A DNA stretch of 64,000 nucleotides, from positions 20,565,511-20,629,510 of the forward strand of contig CM038467.1 of NCBI GenBank assembly GCA_021464415.1. The letters are read 5' to 3'. Shown piece by piece: positions 23,601 to 34,613 of this stretch. The DNA comes from Lonicera japonica (taxonomy: Eukaryota; Streptophyta; Magnoliopsida; Dipsacales; Caprifoliaceae). Position 1 is the first letter of the stretch, and each line of letters begins with the position of its first letter. Made by a program: the position numbers and the translations under genes. The notes beneath the pieces are model-generated. The model was not told where the DNA came from and did not search any database. It worked only from the letters and a program-made list of their open reading frames with translations.

Positions 23601-26600
23601 GTTTTAGAACCAAAATCCTTCCGAAGAGATTCCTGCAAATGCCAAGATGAGGCCCACGTAAATAAGATTTTCATCAGCATAGGAACTTCAAAACACCTCT
23701 TGGGGATGGAAAAGTTGGATAATGATATCTCTACAAATCATACAGCATTGATAGCAAAAGCTCGGCAGGATATAACATCGATCTAACAGAATCAGAGGTC
23801 ATTGTAAATAGAGCAAAAAAATACCAGATCTTTAAGCATGAGCAGATGCTCAACCATTTTTAACGAGATAAAATATAAAAATGTCAACTAAAACAATAGA
23901 AAACCTTGGAAATTGTACGCAACTGTCCGCAGGTTTTAACTTGTCTTGTTTTCAGCTTTTCCTCTAATGCATGACCAATTCCTGGAAGTGCCTTAATCGG
24001 AAGTTCATGTAGATAATCATCCACCTGAGACACACAACCTATTTGTAATCAGTATGGTGACGCTAAGACAATAAACAAGGCCAAAGTATCAAAATGTCAG
24101 AGGTTAAGACAAACAAGATGCAGACATCAAAGATGATGCCAAATGAGATATAGCGCCTTAAAATAAGAAAACACTCCAATTACATATATATCACATAAAG
24201 ATGTCAGAGGTTGTAGACCTTCTCTGGATGGATGTAACATTGACCATCTGGTTTAGCCGTCCTTGTGGCAAGGCGAGCCATAAGCATATTCCCAGCTATT
24301 CCAGCACTTGCAGTACATCCTGTGGTGTCAAATATCTCCTTTCTAATTATTGAAGCTAAAAGCTGGGGATCTTCCAAGTCCGAGTCTGTAACATCTATAA
24401 ATGCTTCATCACAACTCACAGCCTGCACTCAGTAACAGTTTCCTATTCAAGAAGTATATATGAACAACAGAAAATGTGGTTTCTATATTCCCTTTTCTCC
24501 TATCAAAAAAAAAATATACCCTTTTCACAGGCTGACCTGCACTTTATCGCAATGCTTGTGCAAGATGTCGTATAACTGATCCGCAACCTACAAAGAAGTT
24601 GGAAAAAAATCTTTAGAATCCAAAGACGCCACACAACAAACGACAATGGATTTATACAGAAACAGAACCCCATACACAAATCAATTCTATTGGAAATATT
24701 TTACAGTCAATAATGATGGATCATTCACTGCTAGCAGATAAAAATAAAGCTTGAATGTATACCTCCTCATAAGCGTCAAAGTCATAAGGAAGAATGACAA
24801 GGTGTGGACAAAGAGCCTTGGCATGTCTAACGAATATTCCAGCCTTTACCCCTGAGAAAATGCAAACTATGATTTTCAACAAACATAGTTGACTGGAATT
24901 GCGAACTACTCACATGAAGACCAACCATGATCTCGAGCAGGGTAATTTGCAGATGATATTTCAGCAGTCCCACATGGATTATCTGAATGGCAAACAGCTA
25001 CTGGCTTATCCCATAATTCGGGACGGTTCTTGATGACAACCGAAACAAAAAAGCAATCCTGGGAAAATATATTGCCAAAGTTGAGATATATAGAATTAGA
25101 GAGACAATTTGCTCCAGGACATTAGATAATCTATGAAGGATGATTTAGAAAAAAATTCAACGAAAGGAAAAGATGCGCTATAAAAAAATACAAATACACG
25201 AACCCAAGGACTCATAGTTTACCATGTCTAGATGTATAATGACAGTCTTCTGGGATATCGCAGAAGGATTAAGATTGGAATTTAAGCATTTGAATCCACT
25301 CGACATGCTGGGAAAGCGCTTACGATATCTATTTCTCCATGTACCAATAAAGTGCAGCCTTGAGTTCTGTAAAAGCCGAAGCTCGGTGAGGATGTTATTG
25401 TAAAAGATCTCCATGACACGTAAAATAAGCTCTTGATCCTTTGATGCGAAAGTGAGTACATAAAATTCGAAAATGCAATGAGTCCAATTGTACAAAAAAA
25501 AGGTTCTGAAAAGCAAAATTTTGGAGTTCATTAATATAAAAACATTTGCAGTGGAAGAATGTATCCGCACGCGCAAAAACCTAGAGTGGGAAAAGAATTG
25601 CATCTAAAGGATAACAGCGGTTCATTCTGACTGCGTTTCGCGAAATCACTTAACAAAATGCTCCTAAATTATACTTTCAGTCTTTCATTCAAGCTTCCTT
25701 CCTGCTATATATCACCTACTCATCTGTGACTCCTAGCACAAAGCCAAGTTTGTCTTATTTAGTTTAGTTATACCTACTACAACCCTCGAGTCTTAAATTC
25801 CTTATTATTTAGCTAATTATTGAAAAAATACCTGTAAAAATATCAGCATTTGAATTAATCCCATATCATATAATATGATAAATTAGTCAAGGAAAAAGTG
25901 TGGGAGAAATTAATGTTTAATATATGCAGAGGCCAAGATAATAGTACTAAGTTAGAAATCACTAAACATAACCTGATAGATTTTAGAGTGTTGGAAGTTA
26001 AGATTTTATTATTATGGCAATAAATTTTGTTTAGGGAATTTTTCATAGTTATAGTATTGTTTTATTTTTCTTTGGTCAAACCATAGATATGGTATATTTT
26101 TTTATGGAGTCTTCCTTAATTATGTATCTCCTTTTATTTTATTTTCTATATTGTTACATTAAGATTTAGGTTGTGTCTTATTTTTTTTTTATCTGAAACC
26201 AAACGCTTTATTAAAATTAGATAATCAAAGCATTACAAAGATGAGAACAATCTTGGTGAACCAGCAGTCCACCAAACCCCAATAACCTCAAGCTAACTGA
26301 GGGAAAACAAGAAGAAGAAAAAACGGCAAAACAGCTCCAAAAACAACTCCATCACTGGATAGCTGCACCCCAATTCGAACAAATATCAGAAATGGAAAGA
26401 TTGCCGAATAAATTTGAAGAGCTAGCCCAATAGATGATAACAGCTTGATTTTAAACCAAATTTTAGCAGCTTCAATGGATTTGTCTTCAAAAACCCTATT
26501 GTTTCTCTCTTGCCAACTGCACCATGCTAATGCCAAACAACATCTCCATAGCAATTTGGACTTCTTTTTATTCCCTGCAAACTGCCATTCCATACTCAAG

Positions 26601-29600
26601 AAATCAAGAACTAGGTTTGGCACCAATTAAACCAAATTCCTCCCCCACCTTGTTCCACATATAGCCAGTGATTACAATGTAAGAGAATATGATCAGTGCT
26701 CTCTCCTTTCTGTTTACACAGAATACACCAAAAAGGGGAAATCGCTAAATAAGGCCTTCTTATTTGGAGAATGTCACATGTGTTTTCTCTCTTCCAAGAG
26801 GCCAACCAAGCAAAAAATTTCACTTTCGGAGGTATACCAGTTTTCCATATAAAATTATGGGGCACAAAGATGGGATCCTGTGGTGAATTGATAAGCAAAT
26901 GAAAGAAAGATTTGCAAGAGAAAATTAGGTTGTGTCTTATTTATACCCACCTTTGGGTAGTCTTTGTAGCAAGCAATTATCAATACAATATCTTATTCTA
27001 AAATTCTTCTTAGTATCAAAGCAATAAGATCCTAACCTAGGGTTTTCCATTTTTTATTCCGCCGTTTCCGGCTGTTGCTGCCATTTTATTGCCGTAATCT
27101 CCAGACAATTCTGCTCATATCTATCCGATGCAGCCCGCTGCAAATTTGGCCTTCTATTTGTTAAGTCTGTTACTATTATATTACTCTACTTCAAATTTAT
27201 TAGTGTTTTGTGGTGTACTTGTTCCATATGCCTCTTTCCTTCGATGCTGCCGATGTTTTTCTGGCAGTCTTTTGGTTTCAGCCGAGGGTGTGTTTTCAGG
27301 TGCCCCCTTTTTCAACATTATTTTTGGTGGATATTCACACCTTTTGCACACATCACAGTGGATGTGTTTTCCCACCTTTTGTTGCGCATGTTGCAGTCGA
27401 TTGTTGAGGTACTTTTCTGGACATATGCCCATTTCAAGCACAAAAGAAGCATATTTGTTTGAAGACTTCGTGGGAGCAGTTTCTTCATCAATGGATCAGC
27501 TCATTACCGGAAATTGATTTCAGTTTCACACCTCCTTCAATTTCAGGGGAGTGTTGGAAATTAAGATTTTATTATTATGGTAGATTTTGTTTAGGGAATT
27601 TTTCATAGTTATGGTATTGTTTTATTTGTCTTTGGTCAAAACATATCATAAATAGGGTATTTTTATTTATGGAGTCTTCCTTAATTATGTATCTCCTTTT
27701 CTTTTATTTTCTATATTGTTACATTAGGGTTTAGGTCGTGTCCTATTTATACCCACCTTTGGCGAGTCTTTGTAACAAGTAATTATCAATACAATATCTT
27801 ATTCTGAAAGTCTTCTTATACTAATCACTCTTCATACCTTGAAATAATTTTCAACAAAATTGGGGTCCACAAGAGTTGAATGACGCTGATTGGAAGTCCC
27901 AAAAACTGTTGAACTTGAAGATTGTTTAGTTTTCTTATCCTCTACATTTTTCTCATTGTCTACACAGTAGCTGCTTACAGCGGCAGAAGGCGAAGAGGGA
28001 CAGGACTCTAGCTGAACTCCAACACTTCCATCAACCATGGCAACAACACTTTGTTCAACTATATTACCGCAACTTAGCCCCTCAAGTATTGCTCCAGCAG
28101 AATTATAAGGCACAGAGTCATCAAATTCATCACTATAGTGCTTTGGGTTCTCAGTAGATTCACCCTCTTCAGATAATTTAGTATCCATGGTTCTTCCGCC
28201 CTCAAGTGATGGATCCTTAATTGTAGATACTGATTGATCAGTCATACAAGTTGCTTCATCATCAGAGACTGAACCACCCCTCGGAGTAAAAAAGGCTGAT
28301 AACTTAGGTTGGTGACGAGTTTCACTTGCAAGTTGTTCTAGTTGGTAAGGAAGCCCTGCCAAAAGAGAAGCATGTTAAATAGAACACGTTCAAGTTAAAT
28401 GTACAACAATAAAATATTCTAGAACCTTCACGTAATCAAATAAACATGGACATTGAAAGAAGTTTGAAAAGTGTAAGAGGTGAAAACTTCGATACATGGA
28501 GGGTAGTACTAAGTACTGAATGCTTTGAAAAGATCAAAGCAACATAACATTCAAATAAAACCTCCAACAGCAATTTCCATGAATTCCCTAGTTCCCAGTT
28601 CAAGCTCAAGAGAAATCCACGCATCAGAACACATATATAATATTCAAGCCCGAATAAAGGGGAAAAAATACTACAGCAGACTCTCTTTATAGGCAACCTC
28701 AAGCATTTCAGTTTCATTAAATCAAAATGAAGCCTTTAACAAACAAAACTTAGAAGCCAGTCGAATTTATGATTTTTTTTCCTTTGGTAAGCAGTAGCAT
28801 TCTACAAACATTAAAAGGCAGATACAAAATTAATCAGGAAATGGAACTTACAACTCAGAAGTTTTTTAGCAGCAACAGAATCCAGGACCCACGTGGGTTT
28901 CACAATAGGAAGCCCACCGCTAAAGGATCTGTATCAAAGTTTCCAAAAGTAATAGTAAATTAATCCTTTAGGCTGGCAAACTTCAGATAGAAAAAGTCAG
29001 GACCTCCAATTCAACTTTAGATCGAAAATGTAACCTCAAATTCTTGATTTTACTGTCAGGAAGATTACTGCAAATTATATGAGTAACTCGCCGCCTTGAG
29101 AAATAGTTTTCGAATCGTCCTCCATGCTTCAACATGTAACCTCTCAATTCCTGAAAATCCCGTCAAAAACATTAATAACCAATGTTCACAATGCCTAAAA
29201 GGACTAAACCAATGGTCAGTACAAACCTGGCTGGAAGGTATCGTATACCCATCAACAAAAATAGAAACCCCATGAAATATAGGTTTCTCAAAACTTGAAC
29301 CCCCATGAGAAGAGGTTGAAGCTTCGGCTTCAAACTGGTCGTGCAGCTTCCTATTCTTCACCACCATATAACTACCCATTCATCAAAATTGGGAACTTCA
29401 GAACATCACGATACCAAAATCCAACTAAAAAACGAACAGATAATTTTCTTTGTAGTACTTGTATAATGCAAGTAAGTAGGAATATAAATAAATATAAAAC
29501 ATTTTACTCCTAAAATTTCTACTATGTAGGCTACAGAATCATATTTTCCAAAAACTAATTAAATATTTATCACGATGAGGATAATCAAGTAGCGAAAATA

Positions 29601-29808
29601 GAGAGAACCTGCCGAAATCGGAGAAAGGTGAACTACGGAAGGAGGAGCGAGACGAAGAGCGAGAATTGGAACCCCAAGCCATTCCTAGGGTTTTCTGGTT
29701 CGTCTTTTTCTTCTTATTGTTGTTACCTGAAGTGTTTAAAGACGTCGAATTAAGGCTTCTCTTCGATTTGGAGCCGGAATTCGCAGAGCGAGACGAATCG
29801 AAACTCAT
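14697..29808 (-). CDS. REV1: DNA repair protein REV1 (Y-family translesion polymerase), 23 coding exons
   Basis: Deoxycytidyl transferase and scaffold for translesion synthesis in the nucleus. Exons, 5' to 3': 29609-29808, 29227-29371, 29035-29150, 28852-28928, 27838-28355, 25223-25366, 24926-25058, 24763-24851, 24537-24587, 24219-24422, 23905-24024, 23540-23632, 22221-22280, 22045-22131, 21786-21869, 21580-21652, 20282-20350, 19897-19998, 19230-19478, 19071-19144, 16439-17043, 15802-15862, 14697-14753. All are GT/AG with matching phases, giving 1,136 aa; the Arabidopsis protein is about 1,100. Domains: basic Ser-rich start, BRCT (about 98-190, FHGVSIFVDGYTIP), Y-family catalytic core with HLDMDCFFVS (Asp399) and SCDEAF (Asp496, Glu497), two ubiquitin-binding motifs (about 819-840 and 935-955, each with a Leu-Pro core), and a C-terminal REV7/polymerase-binding domain. 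Exon 20 is the least certain: a 74-bp exon chosen because it restores the frame. Start ATG is the one giving the conserved N-terminus; an in-frame ATG 44 codons upstream exists. Confidence 0.93.
17470..17940 (-). mobile_element. LTR-like sequence in REV1 intron 20
   Basis: Read on the minus strand it starts TGTTGGAAAGTAATATTTTA, has ATGGAGTCTTTCCTTAG, then TATATATACCCACTTTGGGA followed by GTCTTTGTAATC. This matches the layout and much of the wording of the LTRs at 25,989 and 27,552, in the opposite orientation. No partner LTR or internal region is visible, so it may be a solo or truncated LTR. The far end is not well fixed. Confidence 0.55.
17950..18620. other. GC-rich insertion of unknown origin in REV1 intron 20
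   Basis: About 650 bp, clearly richer in G and C than its surroundings. Short phrases such as AAGGGGTTGGCGCCCTTGGG, AAGGGGGTGGCACCC and AAGGGGCTGGCACC recur, along with GGTGGTACC and paired CCCC/GGGG tracts. No protein could be recognised in either strand; open frames here do not resemble known families. It directly abuts the LTR-like piece and may be the internal part or edge of the same or another transposon. Confidence 0.45.
25989..27818 (+). mobile_element. Non-autonomous LTR retrotransposon (TRIM/LARD-like) in REV1 intron 5
   Basis: Two direct repeats: a 5' LTR from 25,989 to about 27,012 (interrupted by a LINE) and a 3' LTR at 27,552-27,818 of about 267 bp. Both start TGTTGGAARTTAAGATTTTA and end near TCTTCTTA, and both carry a promoter-like TATTTATACCCACCTTTGG. 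The primer site is a weak GTATCAAAGC just inside the 5' LTR, and a purine tract CAGGGGAG precedes the 3' LTR. The internal part is only about 540 bp with no gag or pol domain, so it must have depended on another element. No target duplication could be confirmed. Its right end is 18 bp from the splice donor of REV1 exon 5. Confidence 0.75.
26184..26924 (-). mobile_element. 5'-truncated LINE nested in the 5' LTR
   Basis: Flanked by an 18-bp direct repeat TTAGGTTGTGTCTTATTT (26,166-26,183 and 26,925-26,942), with the poly-A tail (poly-T on the plus strand) at the left edge. The minus strand encodes decayed LINE C-terminal sequence: WKTGIPPKVKFFAWLASW, the CxxC-type zf-RVT motif CILCKQKGESTDHILLHC, and further on LWRCCLALAWCSWQERNNRV. 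The insertion hit the LTR after the LTR element was already in the intron. Confidence 0.85.
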
Positions 29809-31469
29809 CTTTTCGGCGAAGATTGAAATTGAAATAGATGAAAAATAATATGGAGGGAATTGCTTGGAGAGGGGGAACCAGGGAAGAAACTTGGCGGGGA
29901 ATACTCGATGGTGGTGACGAACTGAAACTGATAGCTTCAAAATTATACTCTCTCCCCACTTTTCTCTCTTACTAATTTTTTAAAAAAAATTAAAAACATT
30001 AACTTTAAATACAAAAACTAAAAATTATTAAAATATTCATATTTAAAATTTATTAATCCATACCTATAAAATAAAATCCATACCTTTTGAAAAAATTAAA
30101 AAACATTAACTTTAAATATAAAAACTAAAATTTATTAATCCATACCTATAAAATAAAATACATACCAATTGTAACCCACTTTTTGTCTCTTTAAACATAT
30201 TTTTTCTTCATATATTTACATTCAAATCTAATTCTTCCTTTAGTTTAAGAATATAAAAAAGATATTTGTTTTTATTTAATCTTTTAAAAACTTAAATAGT
30301 TTATTTTATTTTATTTAAAAAAAAATATTACTTTTGTAAACCATGGTTACTACTAATGATGCGATCTATTTATAATTAAAATTTTATAAATTTATAACAT
30401 CATTGTAGCAATAATGGGATATTAATTTTTGTATATATTGGTGAATGATTATTAACCCATCCCGACCTTAATGAATTAGTAAAACGGGTTCAAATTTAAG
30501 CATATTATAAACAGAGGCACTTTGAGTTTTTCAATTAAAAATCATCTCAATCTGATCGGGTCAAATATATCCTCCCCCACCCCCGCGCTTGATAGTTATA
30601 TAGGTTGTATATACAATTTTCTTAATATATGTTTTAGATTGCACGCTATTTAGGTATTATGTAATTTTTGCTCAATCTAACTGTTAATTTTTTTTTACAC
30701 TACCACCCCGTTCGGCACGAGTAATACTTAGGGGTCTCTTTATTTGTATTTAATATTTTTTTATTCCACCGTGCCGGACGGCACGAGCAATACCTAGTAT
30801 GCAATAAGATACATACTTAGTATTATTTCTTAAAAATAAAAATATATAATGATATTTTATTTAGTAATATTAATATACTTAGCTTAAAAAACTTAGTGCA
30901 TTGGCAAAAGAGTTAGCTCGTGTGATTTACCACCATCTCAAACTCAACACCTATATGTTTAAGTTCAAGTCTTATCAATTTCTTATTATCCCGTACCTAT
31001 TTTGACAGGCTTTATTTATAAAATAAAAAATTTTATTCACCAATAAGCCATATATAGATGTTGATAATCTCTCAACAGAGAATCATCATTGATGCCGATT
31101 ATACCACAAACAAACATGTCTAGAGTAGATCTACATGATGCTTGTGCATATTGGTCAAGAAATCTATTTATTTCCGTGCATCCAACTGTTCTATCCATTT
31201 GCTGATTTGGTATATTTAGGTAGATGCCCCGTTGGAATAATTATTGACATAATATTGGGCCGGAATCCTTTTGAATGGACACCACATGCAATAGCGATCC
31301 ATATCTCACATAGGTAGCGTAACGAATAGAATTTTTTAAGTTATATGTTGGTTAAATGAACCTACTCGAATTACCTATTATAAATAATAACGCACATAAA
31401 TATATATATATATATATATTATATAAGTTGGTTGTAATTGAGATCAAAATTAGAGAAATATCCTTTAAT
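29809..31469. other. REV1 5' flank and gene-free interval
   Basis: The first 140 bp are the 5' UTR and promoter of REV1. An AT-rich stretch follows with a local direct repeat of the phrase TTAAAAACATTAACTTTAAA (near 29,990 and 30,100). CGGCACGAG occurs twice (30,714 and 30,779) with similar right flanks. At 30,890-30,985, TTGGCAAAAGAGTTAGC followed by AAGTTCAAGTC has the spacing of tRNA-type boxes A and B and could be a SINE head. No exon recognised. Confidence 0.4.
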
Positions 31470-32134
31470 CAATGTTTTAAATAGTGGACTAGGTGTTAGG
31501 CAGTACCCGGACGCCCCAATTAGGTTTTAAGCGGGATTTTAAGTGCGGGAATGAAATAAGTGAATTTAAGAGGGCACCTAATTTGGCTGGCCAGGTTAGG
31601 CAAGTTGGGTCAAAGCTAGTCATGTACACCGAGGGTTTTTTTCCCCCTTTTTTTAAAGAGTTGCCTATTTTTTGGTTAAAAAATTAACATTTAAGAAAAT
31701 GGAAACAATCTATTGAGCAAACTTATCTTCCATTTCTCCGAATGAAACCAAACGTTAGTCAGCAATCATTAGAAAAAGAAGAAGAGCTCTATTTGGCTTT
31801 ACAAACTCACAATTTCACTTTACTTCCTCAAGTATATCTCGAAGTTTCTTTTTATTTATCTTTTATTGTTACCTTTTCTTTTTACTACCTTTTTTTGTTT
31901 ACTTAAAATAAATTAATAATTTTATATGAATGTGAACCTATGATTCAATTTTGTTTTTGACGGTGGATATATGATTATGATTCACTCGTTTTTGTGCTAT
32001 AAAGTATTATATATACATATTTATATTAAAATTTAAAAATATTTAAAAAATAATCATCTAGAGCCCAATCACCTAGGTCCGACCTAGATGCTCTATAATC
32101 ATCTTAAGTCCACCTAACGCTTTTTAGAACAATG
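31470..32134. mobile_element. hAT-type MITE, older relative of the one at 10,575
   Basis: Ends are CAATGTTTTAAATAGTGGAC and the inverted AACGCTTTTTAGAACAATG. At 665 bp it is one base from the length of the 10,575-11,240 element, and it shares the C-A-x-T-G-T-T-Y-T-A-A-A terminus and internal CCTAG motifs. The flanks (CCTTTAAT and TATTTGAT) agree at only 5 of 8 positions, so the target duplication is decayed or the ends are off. Confidence 0.6.
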
Positions 32135-32347
32135 TATTTGATCGAGAAAGAGGTTCGAACTTGGTTGAACATTAAAAAGGGGAGTATCAAGTATGGCAAC
32201 TAGCTTTATTTTAACTGCTTCTAATATATTCTTGACTTCTATTACTTTTATTTTCTATTTATAGTATATATCTCCCTATATTCTTAAATCACGTTGTGAT
32301 AGTCCTTTTATCAATTAAATATACATTTGTCTACCAAATTATTTTAA

Positions 32348-33291
32348 TGTTGAGATTATAAATCTAACATCGAAAAAAATGATTATCTCAAAATAATATA
32401 TAAGAATGAGAAATTATTCTACTCATTGCCTTAATTAATTTTAAATTAGATGCTCTGAACTCTAAGGGTGTGTTTGATTGGTCATATTTTTCATGAAAAA
32501 TATGGCTTTTCCAACCAATTTACCACTTTTGTGCTGTTTGATTGCCAATATTTTTCTGGCAGTCAAACTCCCACTTTTTCTATTATTCATGTACTTTTCC
32601 TTGTAAACAAGGAAAATATTTTCTTTGGGGGTGGGCTTATATTTATTTTACAGGCAATTACACGTTTTTTGAGACAAAATTTTACCCATTTTCTACATTA
32701 AAAATGCTATAACTTAAACTATAAAATTTAAAATTTAATAAAAAATTAATATTTAAAATCTACTAATCAAGATCAATTAAACAAGATCCATCATGACTAT
32801 AAAATTATGTAAAAAAAAAATACTCATAATTTTTTCTACATTAAAAATGCCACAATACAACCAATATTTTTCGGGTAGAAAATTAAGGCAATCAAACACA
32901 TTTAATTACATTTTCCATGCAACTCAATTCTAGGCAATTCAATTACCTGGAACTTATTTTATTTCCATGTAAATTCCATACTTGCAATCAAACGCACCCT
33001 AATATGATATCAGAGAAAGTGTTAGGACTATAAATTCCACATCGAAAAAATGGGTCTTTCCAAAACAATATATAAGAATGAGGAGGCACTCCACCTATAT
33101 AGTCAATTGGTTTTAGGTTAGACACTCCAAACTCTAATATGGTATCAGAGGAAAGTGTGAAAGGGCGTGTTAAAATTATAAATCCCACGTCAAAAAAATG
33201 AATCCTCCCAAAACAATATATAAAAATGAGGAGCTACTTGCCAACTTCACCCATAGTCAATTGGTTTTTGGTTGGATGCTCTGAACTCTAA
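32348..33291 (+). mobile_element. Tandem TRIM: three LTRs separated by 17-30 bp
   Basis: Three related LTR copies lie head to tail at 32,348-32,465, 33,020-33,137 and 33,168-33,291 (118, 118 and 124 bp). Each begins TGTTRRRATTATAAAT, has AAAACAATATATAARAATGA in the middle and ends GMTGCTCTGAACTCTAA or similar. Between copies 2 and 3 are only 30 bp, beginning TATGGTATCAGAG, a primer-binding site for initiator tRNA-Met (TGGTATCAGAGC). Between copies 1 and 2 the internal part is 17 bp (TATGATATCAGAGAAAG) once a later MITE is removed. There is no coding capacity. Confidence 0.8.
32466..32999. mobile_element. Tourist-like MITE inserted at the end of TRIM LTR 1
   Basis: A 534-bp element with ends GGGTGTGTTTGATTG and CAATCAAACGCACCC, flanked by TAA. 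Removing it with one TAA restores CTCTAATATGATATCAGAG, the junction seen intact in the next TRIM copy. This gives good direct evidence for the insertion site. The element looks like a foldback with an AT-rich centre. Confidence 0.85.
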
Positions 33292-33405
33292 TACTCATTA
33301 ATCGGTTGCATGCATGGCATTACTATTACTATTAATTGTTTTTAGGTGATTCTATTTCTAGCCCCAATAATTATTAATTTCACTATCGCCTCTCATCCGA
33401 TTCTT

Positions 33406-33560
33406 AAGTATTGAATAAATTATTGTTATTTGATTCTTAAGGATTAAGTATAAGTTTAACAATACTTTACTCGGTCTTTAAGTATTGAGTAATAGACTTA
33501 TACTCAATTCTCAAAAATCAAGTAATATACCCTTACTATGTGCTTAAAAATTGAATAAAC
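33406..33560. repeat. Decayed array of palindromic units related to those at 1,863-2,069
   Basis: Five degenerate units of the form (A)CTCGGTCTTTAAGTATTGAGTAA follow at about 30-bp spacing; the best copy is near 33,472. Others have drifted (GATTCTTAAGGATTAAGT, ACTCAATTCTCAAAAATCAAGT). The order and spacing resemble the less decayed array near the lipase gene. Confidence 0.6.
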
Positions 33561-33565
33561 AGTAA

Positions 33566-34114
33566 GGCCTCGTTTGATTCGGGTATTAAAAAGTGGGATG
33601 GGATTATTAATACCACTTTTTTTATAATACCTTGTTTGATTCGCACAAATGTGCTGGAATTACTAATACCAGTACTAACTTAATACCACTATTTGTGCTA
33701 TAATTTAATACCAGGGGGGATGTGGTATTGTTTATCCAGGATTAATAAAAATGAACCATATATTTTCAAAAATGCCACTACTACTACTATATTATTATTA
33801 TTTTAAAAAAAATTAAATTTTTTTTTTTTTACAATTTTTTTTTACAATTTTTTTTAATTTTTTTTTTTAAAACAAATTTTTTTAAAAAAAACAATTTTTT
33901 TTTTTAAAAAAAAATTGTTAGTCCAAAATATAATTCCGTATATAAGTTACAGAACCAAACATGATATTAATATTAGCATGAGATATCCCAGTATTAACAC
34001 TATATGAATCAAACAGGGTATTGATATTAAATTAATACCATGATTAATAGTCCAATACTATTAATACTTGTATTATTAATCCCACTGATCCTAATACCTG
34101 AATCAAACGAGGCC
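33566..34114. mobile_element. Tourist-like MITE, GGCCTCGTTTGATTC ends, TAA duplication
   Basis: A 549-bp element with ends GGCCTCGTTTGATTCGGGTA and TACCTGAATCAAACGAGGCC (one mismatch in 20), flanked by TAA on both sides. The interior has long A and T homopolymers near 33,800-33,920. No coding capacity. Its clean ends suggest recent activity compared with its neighbours. Confidence 0.85.
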
Positions 34115-34514
34115 TAAAAGTATAACCAAGAATCGTTAGGAGTGGAAATAGATTTATTTATTTTTTTGTCCGTTGATTTTTATTTGTTTCACAGGTGGCT
34201 CCACATTCTAATACTCATTTTCGCTTGCACGTGTCTCCATGTTAACCCCAAATAAAAAGATAACTCCACGTAATTCCCCGCATCATTTTCAGCACCCCAT
34301 GCACAAAATTTCCCTTCCACATTGAACAAGAAAAATCAGAGAATCCATGGCCAAAGTTAAACAACAAAATCTCATATAATAAATGCAACGAAAATGAAAC
34401 CCCAAAACAAAAACAAACAGTACTACTCTCACCCTTAACCACCCGTTACAACTCTACCCCATACACGGCCAAAATCACCTCCAACTTGGCCTATTTTCCG
34501 ACACTCATTCTCCC

Positions 34515-34520
34515 TATAAA
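34515..34520 (+). promoter_or_regulatory. TATA box of the 525-aa gene
   Basis: TATAAA in the context CCCTATAAATTC, about 95 bp before the start codon, followed by a C/A-rich leader that fits a plant 5' UTR. Confidence 0.65.
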
Positions 34521-34613
34521 TTCAGCTTCACCATTCCTACTACACTTACTTCTCTCATCCACCAAAACCCTAAGAAAAACCGCAATTAACCAAAAAATAT
34601 ACAACTAGGAAAA

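Noticed and set aside
27128..27517. 129-aa open frame in the internal region of the LTR element in REV1 intron 5, with overlapping frames on both strands
   Set aside because: It has no gag, protease or polymerase motif, and the several overlapping open frames suggest chance. The element is treated as non-coding.
30710..30790. Two occurrences of CGGCACGAG, identical to part of a common cDNA-library adaptor
   Set aside because: They sit in similar native flanks, lack the EcoRI part of the adaptor and look like an ordinary local direct repeat.
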